Below are positions 34,939-46,439 of a stretch of DNA of 64,000 nucleotides, piece by piece. Below the pieces are notes generated by a model that saw only the letters and a program-made list of their open reading frames with translations, was not told the DNA's origin and searched no databases. Made by a program: the position numbers and the translations under genes. The number at the start of each line of letters is the position of its first letter. Position 1 is the stretch's first letter. The stretch spans positions 4,793,437-4,857,436 of the forward strand of contig NC_071334.1 of assembly GCF_027744825.2 (NCBI RefSeq), given 5' to 3'. This stretch comes from Synchiropus splendidus (taxonomy: Eukaryota > Chordata > Actinopteri > Syngnathiformes > Callionymidae).

Positions 34939-35109
34939 GAGTGATGAACTGGCGAGGCTTCGTGAAACAGTGTGCCCATTTTCAACAGACTCTAGATGGC
35001 ACTCTAAGGTCTGAAAACTCAGGCTTAGAACAAATATTTGGATGAAACCTCACGTCACTTTACAACACAGGGCACACAGTGTTTCAAGAAGCCCTTCAGA
35101 GTTCAGTTG
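34939..35109 (-). mobile_element. Family A MITE, diverged copy
   Basis: It starts GAGTGATGAACTGGCGAGGC and contains GTGAAACAGTG, a mutated CTCF-like box (CTCTAGATGGCACTC) and the inverted half with GATGAAACCTCACGTCAC. The right end is strongly diverged. Confidence 0.75.
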
Positions 35110-35145
35110 GTATTGAGAGTGACTAGGAAGGACAAGACTACCCTT

Positions 35146-35605
35146 CCGTCCTTGTGACCGTCGCAGCAGCTTCTTCCTGGGAAACATCCACCAGCTCCGA
35201 CTGGGGGATCCCGAGACGCTCCCAGGCCAGTGAAGAGATCTCCTCCCTCCACCTGGTCCTGGTCCTGGTCTCCTCCCAGCTGGCCGTACCTGAAACACCT
35301 CCAAAGGGAGACCTTGATCCTCACGAGATGCCTAAACCTCCTCAGACTTCTCTCAATGTGGAGAAACAGCGGCTCTACTCCGAGTCTCTCCCGAGTGACA
35401 GAGCTCTAAGGGAGAGACCTGCCACCCTTCTAAGAAAACTCATTTCAGCCGCTCGTATCTGGGATCCGGTTCTTTTGGTCATGACCTACGGCTCATGACC
35501 AGAGGTGTGGGTCGGAATGAAGACTGATCGGTAAATGGAGAGCTATGCCTTTTGGCTCAGCTCTCTCTTACACACAACAGCGTGTGTGTAAGCGACTGCT
35601 CATTT
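35146..35605 (-). mobile_element. LINE family 2 fragment
   Basis: The plus-strand text (CATCCACCAGCTCCGACTGG, AAACTCATTTCAGCCGCTCG, GGTCATGACCTACGGCTCAT) is the antisense of the reverse-transcriptase region of the second LINE family. It is colinear with 60990-61425 and 46440-46815. No intact frame remains: the minus-strand frames of 73-84 codons are in disrupted register. Confidence 0.75.
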
Positions 35606-36107
35606 CACATTCTGACTCTTGGAGGTGACCAGAATGAAACACAGGCTGCTGAAGCTAAAATACATACCTATCAGGAGGTCAAAATCCACTTAAAAGGTGG
35701 GTGATCTGTTTACTCATGTTGTTGTACCCGTGACTGAATCAGGACCACATTTTCAGGGCCTTGGTCCTGTCCCAGTATGGACTACATTTAGACTCTTTTG
35801 TCTCAGTCGAGCTGAACTGAGATTTTCCATCACAAATGTGTGCATTTGTCAACTTAAAACACAACTGTCTTTTGTTTGGTCAGAGATCCAGCTATGTGCC
35901 CAGTAATACCATCTGTGCACTCCCTTGACTTCTTGAGACTTTTATCATATTTTAATTGACTACTTGGTTGCAGGAAGGTTGGCCTTCCCGACTGTATGTG
36001 AATGTGTTTTTAAATCTAAAAAAATAAATCTGTCTTGATGTTTCCTTGTTTACTATGGACTTGTTTACTTCTACTATGAATCTTGGACTTGGTCTCGCCC
36101 CCTTGCA
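35606..36107. other. Unique sequence, no gene seen
   Basis: Nothing recognised. Confidence 0.45.
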
Positions 36108-36296
36108 AGTCTCGATGAAGCATCATGAAACAGTGTCCTCGTTTTCAGAGGCCACTAGATGGCGCTCTTGGTTTAGAACTGATGTGAGGTTTCATTGAAT
36201 AAGTTGTTCAAGTCCAAGCATACAGCAGGCAGCGGCATCCAGTGGCCTCTGAAAATCAGGACACTGTTTCATGAAGCCTCATCTACCCATCTGACA
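36108..36296 (+). mobile_element. Family A MITE
   Basis: Both arms are present: CATCATGAAACAGTGTCCTC on the left and inverted GGACACTGTTTCATGAAGCC plus TCATCTACCCATC on the right. The left-arm CTCF-like box is perfect (36152-36166); the right-arm box (GGCATCCAGTGG) has lost two core positions. Confidence 0.88.
36152..36166 (+). promoter_or_regulatory. CTCF-core-like motif in family A MITE
   Basis: CCACTAGATGGCGCT matches all 15 positions of CCASYAGRKGGCRSY, and the flanking GAGG upstream also fits the extended motif. Function is inferred. Confidence 0.5.
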
Positions 36297-37355
36297 CATC
36301 TGAATTCCATGTAATGCCATTAATGTCTTCTGCTTCTCTTTTGAATTAGAGGCTATGTAGAAACAATGTCCTGTTGGATTTACCAAAATGATTCCCCATT
36401 ATTGAAAAAGATACCGCACCAGAGACCTACCCTTTTACTTCAGAAAACGTTGTGGAATTCTTCGAAGGTGGAACAAGTTTGAACCACTGAAACATTGATC
36501 TGCATTGCCTATTAATGCAATCCAACTGCAGCAGAAGACGGGAGAAGATACACAGAGAAGTGGGTGAAAATGTGACCTTGGGAGGTTTGGGCAAATGCCA
36601 CAATGACGTTGTATTAAAAATGCAATACCATTAGTTGCTGTTATGAACTGCTCATGATGGATTGATATCCAATTGATTAAGGTTCCCCGACACAGTTGTA
36701 TTTGTTTCATTAACCTTCATATGACTGACAGTGACCTTGAGCAAGCTGATGTAAGATCATGGAGTTAGTTCCCTCTTTACTGATGCAGGGTCAGTTTCAT
36801 CACGAGTATCGCACTGTTTCCTGAAATCAGCTCTGACTGAGAATATGTTGATTTATTTTTTGCCCTTTGAGTGAACTGGTCCTTTGATGTCCAGTGGCAG
36901 AGGTCATAGTTTAGTGCTGTAGTGTATGTTGAGCGTATGTTAGTTCAGAGTCCTGTGGCCATCGAATCTAAATCTTTCCATTTGCTTTACGTGGTTTTAC
37001 ACCGAACCTGCGGTGTCTCACCGTCGGATCCATATTTAAACACTATTTATTTTGCAGCAACACAGCAAAGTGAGTTGCACTAGAACATAAAAGCAATCAG
37101 TCTGCATGATTTAACAAGAACCTGAGTCCATTAAATGAACTCCAGCATTATTGGAGGGTGGGGGGGTGGAACACATCAGCACTTTCCCCAGTGTACCCCA
37201 GACAGCGCCCTGCTCTCCAAATGGCACTTCAGCTGGAGGAAACGGAGGAGGAGGAATAATGCACGGTGAGTTATCTGTGTACAACATCTTCGATGGAAAA
37301 ACAATTAAATGAGATTGATGGAGAGATGAAGACGACGGAGGGCTCAAGAAGAGGG
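36297..37355. other. Unique sequence, no gene seen
   Basis: No repeat or exon recognised. Confidence 0.45.
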
Positions 37356-37375
37356 GTGTGTGTGTGTGTGTGTGT
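37356..37375. repeat. (GT)n microsatellite
   Basis: A run of about 10 GT units. Confidence 0.9.
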
Positions 37376-37813
37376 AGGCAGGGTGGGGGCCGGGGTACTT
37401 GGATCTGACGCTCTGTCTATCCCTATTTGCGTACCTCCTGGAGGCACAAATGTCAGCTTTGAGCAGTTTGTGGACTCCCCACTAAGCACTTGGCCACCGC
37501 CGATCCAGACTGGTTCTATCTTCTGGACTCTTGGCACCTCGCGCTGGAGCCGTGGCCATCAATGTGTCATTCAAATGCCATGGCTTCGCTGCCATCACTT
37601 ACTTCTGTGTTCACGGATATCAGGGCATCAGACATCAACATTTTTTAGTCAGGCTCATCTGAGATGGACACGACGTCACAGCAATGACTCCCCAGGAGTC
37701 TTGCTGGAACTCGGCACTTGTCATGTGGTGACCAATCCTTTCTCTAAGGTGATTCCATCGTCAGCATCAGACTTGCTTTGGTTTTCGGATCCTCGGTCAT
37801 TTGTGTCTTTTGG
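37376..37813. other. Unique sequence, no gene seen
   Basis: A plus-strand frame (37266-37988) crosses this region but ends inside the purine repeat and carries no domain. Confidence 0.45.
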
Positions 37814-38904
37814 TAAACAAAAAGGAAGGATGGCAGGAAAGAAGAAAGGAGAGAAGAAAGGATGTAATGAAGGAAAGAATGAAGGAAGGATGGAGGAAAG
37901 AAAGGAAGGAAGAAAAGAAGTAATGAATGACAGAAGGAAGGAAGGAGTAAAAGATAGAAGGAAGGACAGACAGAAGTACATATTATGAATGTAAGAAGGA
38001 AAGAAGGAGAAAAAGATGCAATGTCAAGTCATGAATGTATGGAAGGAAGGAAAAAGGAGGAAAGAAAGGAAGGAAGAAGGGTGCAATGAAGGAAGAAAAG
38101 AAGGAAATACAGAAACAGGACAGACAGAAGGAAGTACTGGAATGAATGAATGAAAGAAGGAGTAAAGGGTGGCAGGGAGGAAAGAATGACAGAAGGATGG
38201 AAATATAGGTAATGAATGAAAGAAGGAAGGAGTGAAGGATTGACGGAAGGAAGGAAGTATAGATGGAGGAAGGAAAGATGGAATGATGGAAGGAATAACA
38301 GAAGGAAGGAAGTAGAGGGAACGAATGAATGAAAGAAGGAGTAAAGGGTAGCAGGAAGGAAAGAATGCCAGAAGGATGGAAATATAAGTAATGAATGAAA
38401 GAAGGAAGGAGTGAAGGAGTGACAGAAGGAATGATGACAGAAGGAAGGAAGTATAGAAGGAAGAAGGAAAGACAGAAGGAAGGAAGTACAGGTAGGTAAT
38501 GAATGAAAGAAGGAAGGAGTGAAAGAGTGACAGAAGGAAGGAAGTAATGAATGGACGGAAGGAAGGAAGTATAGAGGGAGGGAAGGAAGGAAAGGTGGAA
38601 TGAAGGAAGGAAAGAGTAAAGGATGGAATGAAGGAAAGACAGAAACTGAACAGAAGGAAGGAAGTACTGGGAATGAATGAATGAAGGAAGGAGTAAAGGG
38701 TAGCAGGAAGGAAAGAATGACAGAAGGATGGAAATATAGGTAATGAATGAAAGAAGGAAGGAGTGAAGGATTGACGGAAGGAAGGAAGTATAGATGGAGG
38801 AAGGAAAGATGGAATGATGGAAGGAAAGACAGAAGGAAGGAAGTACAGATAATGAGTAAAGGAAGGAAGGCTGGCAGGAATGATGGAAGGAAGGAAAGAG
38901 AAAT
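37814..38904. repeat. Polypurine (GAAGGAAG) tandem array with higher-order structure
   Basis: About 1.1 kb in which one strand is almost entirely purine: GAAGGAAG, GAAAGAAGG and GAATGAATGAA units. Blocks recur in order: GGAGTAAAGGGT(G/A)GCAGG appears near 38160, 38340 and 38690. The roughly 170 bp after the first and third are nearly identical. The 309-codon minus-strand frame (SFLPSFLPSF repeats) is a by-product. Confidence 0.95.
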
Positions 38905-40189
38905 TTGTCGATCCAGATTTGTGTCCGTCTTCAAACTATGTAAAATCATTCCAGTCAAATACCAACTTCATTATTACAGACGAACAGTTTTGAGTTGCTT
39001 GTGGCTCCTCACCTTCCTAAGTTGCAGTGTGAGTCGGACAAATGAAACGTTGGTCGGTAAAATGATCCGCCTGACGCGTCCCTACAAACGGAGCACCGTC
39101 TTTAAGACAAACCCAGGATTTGCTCTCAGCCCCATTCAACGACAAATTAAATCCTGAAATAAATACACATATATGCATTCTCTCTTTCTGCTGGTTTGCT
39201 GTTTGTCACCTCTTTCCAATGAAGCATTAACTATTGAAGAAAAGTGCCAAGAAAATGATGATGCCAACCCCAAAACAAAGGGGACAAATAAAGACACAGC
39301 AGAAAAAAAAACTGCTGTCTCGATAAAAACGCAGGTATTGTTTAAAGATACTGACAAAAAAAATATATAAAACAATGAGGGGGGAGCGCCGGTGGCGAGG
39401 AGCGGGGTGACAATGCTGCTGCAAAACTGCTTTGGCAAGAGATGACACGAGGCAAGTGAAAGAAATAAACAGTCGGCACACTTTGTTTCTGCCACTTAAA
39501 AATATTCGGTCTGGTTTTAAATCCTGACACATGATGTGATGGGGCCGGATGAAGGGGGAGGAATGAGCTATTGGCGGAGAGAGGGCAGCTTAAAAAACCA
39601 AGTGTTTTTTTTTTTTTTTTCCTCCACAGCTATCACTAACATTACAATGTGAATCCCAGAGCCCTTATGGATTTGCTTTCAATGTAGTGCCAGTGCTCAC
39701 TAATCCCTTTCAAACGGCTCGCGGCCGGCTGCGGACATGACTTTGCAAAGGAAGAGAGCAGAAGTGGCAGGGAAAGTGACACGGGGAGGGAGATGGGGAA
39801 AATAAAAAATGGGCTGGAAAATGACCACGCGCTTAAACCACCATGACAATACTGAGCATTAATGCAGCTTTACAAATCCATATCTCAAAGTCTGGGAAAA
39901 AAACAGCCCTTGTAGCTTGTGGTTTGTTTTTATTTACTCATTATTGCTTATTTTATTTTGTTTTTTTGTTTACTTTCCCGCAGGACTAAGTGCTTGGCTC
40001 CTCACTGACACTGACAATGAAGGTGATTCTGAATTGTACATAGGCAAAACCTTCTGACTCAATAGGCGTTTCTTGATGTCATCCATCCGTTGCGTCGCTT
40101 GTTGACGCACATGAGGTTGATACGCGACGCAATGGAGGTACTCTGTGACGTGGGCGGTGGCTTACGGTTCAAATCTGGTGGCAACACAT
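38905..40189. other. Unique sequence; candidate conserved noncoding part
   Basis: No transposon recognised. T-tract at 39605-39620. 39540-39960 is repeat-poor with balanced composition (AACATTACAATGTGAATCCC) and may be conserved. Frames of up to 119 codons lack domains. Confidence 0.4.
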
Positions 40190-40292
40190 ACATTCATTCT
40201 ATCCCAGCAGTCATTGGGCGAGAGGCGGGAATACACCCTGGACGGGTTGCCAGTCCATCGCAGGCTGCTCTGCCGCCGAGGGATGGGTGTTG
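40190..40292 (-). mobile_element. SINE 3' fragment
   Basis: CATTCATTCTATCCCAGCAG followed by TCATTGGGCGAGAGGCGGGA and ACACCCTGGACGGG..CCAGTCCATCGCAGG is the minus-strand tail of the tRNA-derived SINE also seen at 14083 and 61583. It ends just before the Tc1-like element. Confidence 0.75.
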
Positions 40293-40366
40293 TTACCTAC
40301 GGTCCCTGACAAAAGTCTTGTTGCTTCGATACAAGTTGACTTTAAGCGCCCTTCAAATACATATTT

Positions 40367-40368
<2 letters not shown>

Positions 40369-40404
<36 letters not shown>
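40369..40404. repeat. T36 homopolymer
   Basis: An uninterrupted T run inside the Tc1-like element, next to the hairpin. Confidence 0.95.
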
Positions 40405-40406
40405 CC

Positions 40407-40467
40407 CAGAATGGAGACTGGAGAGACAAAGGACCACAAGACCTTTGTCTCTCCAGTCTCCATTCTG
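40407..40467. repeat. Perfect 26-bp inverted repeat (hairpin, 9-nt loop)
   Basis: The arm at 40407-40432 is the exact reverse complement of 40442-40467; the loop is ACCACAAGA. A T36 tract precedes it and T9/A7 runs follow. Perfect arms inside a decayed transposon point to a recent local event, such as template switching, rather than an old feature of the element. Confidence 0.93.
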
Positions 40468-41190
40468 AAATTTTTTTTTCTTTAAAAAAAATAAAATAAT
40501 AATAATAATAATTTATTTAATCTTTTGATGATGCACACAATCCCACATCACGATGCAGCCTCACCTGTGACCACTCTTTCCTTGGTCAATTTGTGGGTGT
40601 GTATAAAAAGAACACCAGCACACACACCAGACATTCACATCAACTGCCACTTGACCTCTGACAACCTTCCTAAGATCCACCCTGAAGAAGCTCAAGGTGC
40701 TCCAGGCATGGACACCATTGAGCATGTCTGGTGTAGAATGAAAGAGGAAGCATGGAAGACTGAACCAAAGACTCGTGGTGAGCTGTGGGAGGCATGGACG
40801 ACTGCTTTCTCTGCCATTCCCGATGACGTCATCAATCAATCTGATCAATTTTATGGACGGCATGGATGCAGTCCTTCAAGCTCATGGAAGCCATACAAGA
40901 TATTAAAGGGCTCTCACTATATTTAGATGTTGTGAACGTCTTTTTACTGTTTAGTAGTTTACTCTCAGTAGGCAACAAAACTTTTGTCTTGCCAAAATCT
41001 GACATTGTTGTGGTCATTAAATGATCAATATTTCTACAGTGGAGCAAATTTGTTTTGGGACATTTAACCTAATGTGGAGGGTTTTAGCTTCCATATGAAA
41101 CACTTTGAAAGCCAATGGAATGATTCAAAGTCAAGTTCTAAGCAGTTCCTACAAGATGAATGAGCGAGAAGACTTTTGTCAGGGACTGTA

Positions 41191-41595
41191 CAATGGTATG
41201 GCTAAGGGGCGGGGCCTGTTTATCATCCTGCCATTCAGCTAAATGTAAAGGATGGAACACAAACCTTAAAAAATAACCTGACAGTCACCGGCAAAATCCA
41301 ATGCTGTGTTATTATTTACATAGAAGGTTAATAACGGGTTTCAAAATTTTGTGAAATTTATTGACTTGTTCGAAGGAACACCTCAACACGCCTGCAAATT
41401 CCTCCACACCAACAAACACCACAGTTTTCTGGGGCCACTTCTTTTCCCTTTATCAGCATCTGTGCATACTTTACACATTTTTTTGAAGTTCGGACTCAAG
41501 CTGCACTGATACAGAAAAGTTCGCTTCCCTTTATGACGCCGTAGATCGGTGCGGGCTACATGCCAGTGAAGTGTACACGAGGTTTCATGGCACAT
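41191..41595. other. Unique sequence, no gene seen
   Basis: Nothing recognised. Confidence 0.45.
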
Positions 41596-41645
41596 TATTG
41601 AAGGGTTCATGAGGTTTCATGAAACAGTGTCCTGATTTTAAGAGG

Positions 41646-41660
41646 CCACCAGATGGCGCT
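41646..41660 (+). promoter_or_regulatory. CTCF-core-like motif, left arm
   Basis: CCACCAGATGGCGCT; all 15 consensus positions match. It points towards the site at 41729-41743. Confidence 0.52.
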
Positions 41661-41728
41661 GTCTGATGTAAAAATATTTGGATTTGAACGATAAATTCAA
41701 TGAAACCTCACATCATTTCTAAACCAAG

Positions 41729-41743
41729 AGCGCCATCTAGTGG
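41729..41743 (-). promoter_or_regulatory. CTCF-core-like motif, right arm
   Basis: The reverse complement CCACTAGATGGCGCT matches all 15 positions. It is convergent with the left-arm site 69 bp away. Confidence 0.52.
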
Positions 41744-41815
41744 CCTCTGAAAATTAGGAGAGTGTTTCATCCACCCTGCAACACTGTTTCATGAAGCCTC
41801 ATCTACCCATCACCA

Positions 41816-43627
41816 CGATGGCTTTTAACTCTGCACAAGTTGGTTAGGAAAAGTGTTTATCCAGTCACATTTGTCGCATAAAATTGTAAGACCATTATAA
41901 ACCGGCGCAATATGAATTATTATTATGAATATATTAATCTCTCATATGCTCTGCCAAAAGAGACATACAGTGTAAGTTAAAGCTGCACCGTTCAAAAGTT
42001 GTTGTTTTTTCTTCAGCATGCAGTGAGTGAAAGTTGCTCCCCAAAGTTTTCCTTGAAAACACCTCCCTTATAACCCCTCTGCCGATAATCGGCGTCTTTA
42101 TCACATGGAATGCATTCACCACTTTATCGGGAGCGGATATGTGTCCCTATTATCTTGGGCTGACAATGGCAGAGGGAGAAGGAGGCAAGGGAGGAAGAGA
42201 GCAATATGTAGCATAAACGAGGAGGGGAAAGGTTGTTGTTGAGTGGGGAAGAGCACTCATTATCCCAAACCAGAAAAACATCCCGAGCCCTCACACACTC
42301 AGACATATTTTGTACACCACTTATGTTTGCGTGCTCCGTCTCTGTCATTTTCTCTGACTTATTTATGAGACTTTACAAGTTCCTTGGCGGAGATGCAGAG
42401 CGTTGCAGTTTATGTCTAATTTAGTAAATATCCTTGCGCCAGTCAGGCCTGTCAGCCATTGTTTTCTTCCTCTGTGTTCCCCGCAAACTTTCCCCGTCGC
42501 GGAGCGACAAGGCAGCGATCTCTGATCTGCGAATATAATCTGTGGATTATATTCCCTCTGATTTGTTTCCGGGCGCGAGACTGGGACTTGTGAACTTTCT
42601 CGGCGAGGCCAGGTAGCTCATCGCGTCGAGCCCTCATTGTCGTTTAATGGCGGGAAGAGAGAAGGGAGCGTCTGCTCTCGACGGTCTCCTTTGCGGTGGT
42701 GCCCTCCGCTAACAATCGCTGCCTTACAAAAAGGAAAACCAGACTCGGCAGTAGCTGAGAGATGAAATATATTTTGAATGTTTCATGGGAAAACAATCTG
42801 ACACAAAGTAATATTCATCTCCTTTGGATCCAATATTCTTTTTGGGATATTAGCCGGTATCTATTATACCTTCCATTGTGTTCCCATCTGCCCTTTTCAG
42901 GATCCGAATGACGTGCATTAGTACGTAAATGGGCTAATGCCTGTCTGTATTTAGCTGGCTACATGCCGCGAATACATTCTCTGCTTCAAGAAGTAATTGG
43001 TAATTACAGTGGTCATTTAGGCAATCACTGTCTTCCCAAGATTCATGTCATTCTTAAAAATAAGTAGCTCTTAACCTTTGACAGAATCCTACAGAAACTG
43101 TTCATCATCGCCCCCGCTTTGATTAATTTTAACACACACTCACACACACACACACGTGCGCTGCAAATACACACCGTCGATGTCAGACACTTGCCAAACG
43201 GACGAGACGCCATCTTCTCCGAAACGGGGGGAAGAGATATTCAAGAGAAGGAAGGAGCGGAGTCCACCTCCGACACCATTAGTTCCGTTTCATAAACAAT
43301 AAGAAGACACGTATATGCGGGTCACTTAAGTCCTCTCATCGCGTGTCCTCGTCCTCTGCATTTAGATAAAGTCCTCTAATCTATTCTGTATTTTCTCTCA
43401 TTTGAAACTCAGACAGCTGCCATCTTTATGCATAATGACCGGGCGGTGGAAGCCTACCATATCTGAAAGATCATCATGTTGATATTAGGATCAAAATACC
43501 CGCGCACCTACTCTGCTGCCCCCTATTCTGCGCTTTTGCTTCTCCTCTGTGCAGGGGAATGTGTTTGAATGAAGTAAGGTAATAAGCAGGAAGAAGGAGT
43601 ATTTTCATGTTTCTTTTTAAATCCGCC
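41816..43627. other. Repeat-poor block, candidate conserved noncoding DNA
   Basis: About 1.8 kb with only a short CA run (43133-43155). 42020-43080 is notable for GAAGTAATTGGTAATTACAG (paired homeodomain-like cores, about 42990-43010), GGATCCAATATTC and GCATTAGTACGTAAATGGGC. No frame with a domain was found. Confidence 0.37.
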
Positions 43628-43715
43628 TGGGTGGCATGGTGCTGCAGTGGTGCGCACTGCTGCCTCTCAGAGGTTCCTGGTTCGAATCCAGCTCTGGACC
43701 TTTTCGTGCGCATTA
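43628..43715 (+). mobile_element. SINE tRNA-like head fragment
   Basis: GGGTGGCATGGTGCTGCAGT followed by CACTGCTGCCTCTCAGAGG and GGTTCGAATCCAGCTCTGG corresponds to the 5' tRNA-derived part of the fish SINE. GGTTCGAATCC is a good pol III B-box. There is no full tRNA cloverleaf and the body is absent. Confidence 0.65.
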
Positions 43716-44280
43716 AAGTGTCCAGTACATTTAGATACGATTTGACTTAAGAAATAGAGTGGATTAACTGGTCTGTATGCGCAGACAGATGTGGAATCTC
43801 GCTGACAGTTGGATGGGACTGTACTGACATTACACCCGATGAGTGGCTGGACAAGTTTTTGGAAGTGCATAAAAATAAAACTTGTGCAAAATTCTGGCAG
43901 CGTTGTGGTATTTCAACAGGCCAAGATGCAAATATGAAGCCTTTACTCAAACATAGGGCGAACACCTGTAATCTGAGCAACATTTGTGGACGTGTTTCTA
44001 TCAAAGACTGGAGTAACTAGAGACTGAAAACCACCCCCGGGTGGAGGGAGGCTATAGTTCCGAAATAGGAATGTAACAGAGATCAAGAGGACACGTTTGA
44101 TTCTGCATAGGTACCTTCACACTCTGATGATGGTACAACAGAGAGACAAGAGGTAAGAGCAGTAACAGCAAGCAATACAAACTGGTGCTTCGCTGAGTCA
44201 GGCGACATGGTGGTGGCACGGTGGAAACAGTGACGGAGGTGGAAACAAAATGCTTTGGGGAAAGTGGTTGCATCCTATGC
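43716..44280. other. Unique sequence, no gene seen
   Basis: Nothing recognised with confidence. Confidence 0.4.
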
Positions 44281-44476
44281 TAGTGGGGGTAAATGAGGCT
44301 TTGTGAAACAGTGTCATGATTTTCAGGGGGGGCACTGTCTGGATTTGAACAATTAATTCCATAAAACCTCATGTTATTCATAAACCAGGAGCGCCATCTA
44401 GTGGACTCTGAAAATGAGGACACTGTCACATCAACCCTTCAATACTGTTTCACGAAACCTCATCTACCCATGACAA
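44281..44476 (-). mobile_element. Family A MITE
   Basis: It starts TAGTGGGGGTAAATGAGGCT and ends in inverted AAACCTCATCTACCCATGAC. The left-arm box is deleted (GGGGGGGCACTGTCTGG). The right-arm CTCF-like box (44390-44404) is perfect. Confidence 0.87.
44390..44404 (-). promoter_or_regulatory. CTCF-core-like motif in family A MITE
   Basis: The reverse complement CCACTAGATGGCGCT matches all 15 positions. The upstream GAGT differs from the usual GAGG. Confidence 0.48.
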
Positions 44477-44604
44477 CAAAAGCACCTTCAGCCTGGCATT
44501 ACAACCCATGAACATAAGCTTTTTCATGGATTTAAAAGCTTTCCTTCCCCTCGTGGAGGGATAGGCAGAAGGTGGAACATGCGTCAGTTGAAAACCTAAT
44601 GCCG

Positions 44605-44697
44605 AATTCTGCCTTTCTCGTCAGTATGAAAGGCAAAAGTCCACTTTCCCCCACATCAATATACTGTAATACGCCATGGGTGTGAGGATGGGTAGAC
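44605..44697 (+). repeat. Family B arm, solo copy
   Basis: CTGCCTTTCTCGTCAGTATG, GGCAAAAGTCCACTTTC and ACGCCATGGGTGTGAGGATG follow the family B order. It lacks an opposite arm. Confidence 0.65.
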
Positions 44698-46096
44698 GAT
44701 TCCTAACCATCATCATTGTTGCTTGAGAGATGACCAAGAGTATCGCCATTGTATCAGATAAACCGATAAATCTGTAAAACCTAGGCAATTCACGATGGCC
44801 GCTGCCTGGTGTCGTCATATCCCACAAACTCGATGTGACCGTTTTTAAGCTAGAACCTTTTGAAATAGTGATATGAAATTTAAATATTTCATTGAAATAA
44901 GTCGGCCCAAGGGTTTACTCTGTTTCGAACAATAAGTATTCACCTGTACTGTGTGCCTCCTAAAAGCTGCTGCTCAGATTCCCTGCGTCCTTGCATCAAA
45001 CAAGAAAACATCACTTGATAAACCACACAACATCATCTCAAACTATTCATATTCATATGTGACTGTTGGGACAAAAGGTTTTGCTGCTTTAGGGTTGAAA
45101 GATGAAGAGCAGTTCTTTCCTTTGAATCATGGACGTTGTCTTATTGTTTGGATTGAACACCATTTTTTATAAAGTCATACGATACGAGCTCCTTGGCTGA
45201 GGTGTGCACTGTCCCAGTACTTTTAATGGGTCTAACTTCTGCTTCTACCTTTGACCAACTAGCGAGAGATTGGATTGACAGTCACTAATAGGGATGACAT
45301 TTTGGTGTTATTACAGTTTTACCGAGTTGGTTACTTAAATAATTGGTCTGTTGAAGTTCGGAGGAGAACAATCAAGGAGAGGAGAAGGTTAAAACATTTC
45401 TATAGTCTTTGTACACTGAACCCTAAAATGTGATTTGCACACCTTATAATTTCCCCCTCCTGCAACGTTTGCCCTCACTCAGACGGCGAAATGAAACGAA
45501 ATGTAATGAAGTCAAAGAATAGTGGCTGTAATATTAATGAGAGAGAGTTTTGCATGGTGTAATTCAAGATGCTTTCTCTTACATGCCTGACTTGAACACG
45601 GTGGTGGATTATGTGCGAGGAATAATTCCAGTCCTCCTCACTTGAACAGGTGCACACGTTGGCTGGAAGAGAAAATGGGAGGTAAAAAAAGAGCAAAGTC
45701 AAATAAGGAATATTCACTAAAAGGTGAGTTAAAATCAAATACATGAATTGAGGGTGACTGTTCAGAGACCGAAATAAATGTTTGGGAGTCAATGGGAGGT
45801 GAAGGCAACACTTGCCAGGCAGAGAAACTCTTCTTTATGTTAGAGGTTATCCCAATGATCTGTGCCTTACTGTGAAGGAAACGCTTTAAAGGAGCAGCCA
45901 CTGCGACCTGCACTTCAGTGAGTCATGGTGTTTACCAATGTCTACCTCTAAATGTAGGATGAAAGTAGCACCATGCCTTACCTAACCCCAACCTCCATCG
46001 CTAAACGTAGGATGAAACTAGCGTCATCCCCCTCAAAATACATCTTGTTTTTATGTGTTACCGCAGAAGGCAGAGCATGTGCTTCATTTGAAAACC
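44698..46096. other. Unique sequence, no gene seen
   Basis: No exon recognised. Minus-strand frames at 45475-45913 (up to 105 codons) lack domains. Two related short stretches (TAAATGTAGGATGAAAGTAG and TAAACGTAGGATGAAACTAG) occur near 45950 and 46003. Confidence 0.42.
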
Positions 46097-46205
46097 TAAT
46101 GTATCGACATGCAACACTGAAGGCTGCTTTTGTCGTCAGAATAGGACTTAAATCTCACCTTTCCCAACTTCAGTATACCGTCGTACGCCATGGGAGTGAG
46201 GATGT
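46097..46205 (+). repeat. Family B arm, solo copy
   Basis: GCAACACTGAAGGCTGCTTT, TGTCGTCAGAATAGGAC and ACGCCATGGGAGTGAGGATG are present in the family order. About 100 bp upstream also match the copy at 44605 (TTTGAAAACCTAATG). Confidence 0.65.
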
Positions 46206-46439
46206 GGCGGGTGTGTAGACAGATCATTCACGAAAAGAAGCATAGGTCCAGGAGAAAACATTAAATCAGTCCAGTTCTCAGACACCTGGCTTCAACAAGG
46301 CACAGGATCAGGGAGTTTTTCTGCGACTGATCATGTCTGTCAATGTGAAAAATTATCTCCAACAGTAGCAATTTCAGTCAAGGTGGTGTCATCGGCAAGA
46401 TTTAGAATCTTGATGGAGAAAAACATACAACCACCAGAT

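Larger units (their letters stand above)
40300..41188 (+). mobile_element. Tc1-like DNA transposon remnant
   Basis: The ends are inverted: CGGTCCCTGACAAAAGTCTT on the left and AAGACTTTTGTCAGGGACTG on the right. TA duplications lie at 40298-40299 and 41189-41190. The plus strand keeps a transposase C-terminal remnant: MDTIEHVWCRMKEEAW (the E of IEHVW, at 40720-40722, would be the third catalytic acid), and in another frame MDAVLQAHGSHTRY followed by a stop at 40918. The N-terminal and central parts are missing or scrambled. The element contains a T36 tract and a perfect hairpin. It cannot encode active transposase. Confidence 0.9.
41596..41815 (-). mobile_element. Family A MITE with two perfect CTCF-like boxes
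   Basis: A 220-bp copy with both arms: TATTGAAGGGTTCATGAGGT on the left and inverted GAAGCCTCATCTACCCATCA on the right. The boxes on both arms are perfect and face each other. The loop-side sequence (CCTCACATCATTTCTAAACC) matches the other minus-oriented copies. The flanking octamers do not match. Confidence 0.92.

Noticed and set aside
37266..37988. 240-codon plus-strand frame
   Set aside because: It runs through a GT microsatellite and into the polypurine array; no recognisable protein.
38029..38958. 309-codon minus-strand open frame, the longest in the window
   Set aside because: It is the translation of the GAAGGAAG simple repeat (SFLPSFLPSF-type residues) and has no domain.
43628..43715. 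Possible tRNA gene (good B-box)
   Set aside because: No complete cloverleaf or acceptor stem; it matches the head of the SINE family.
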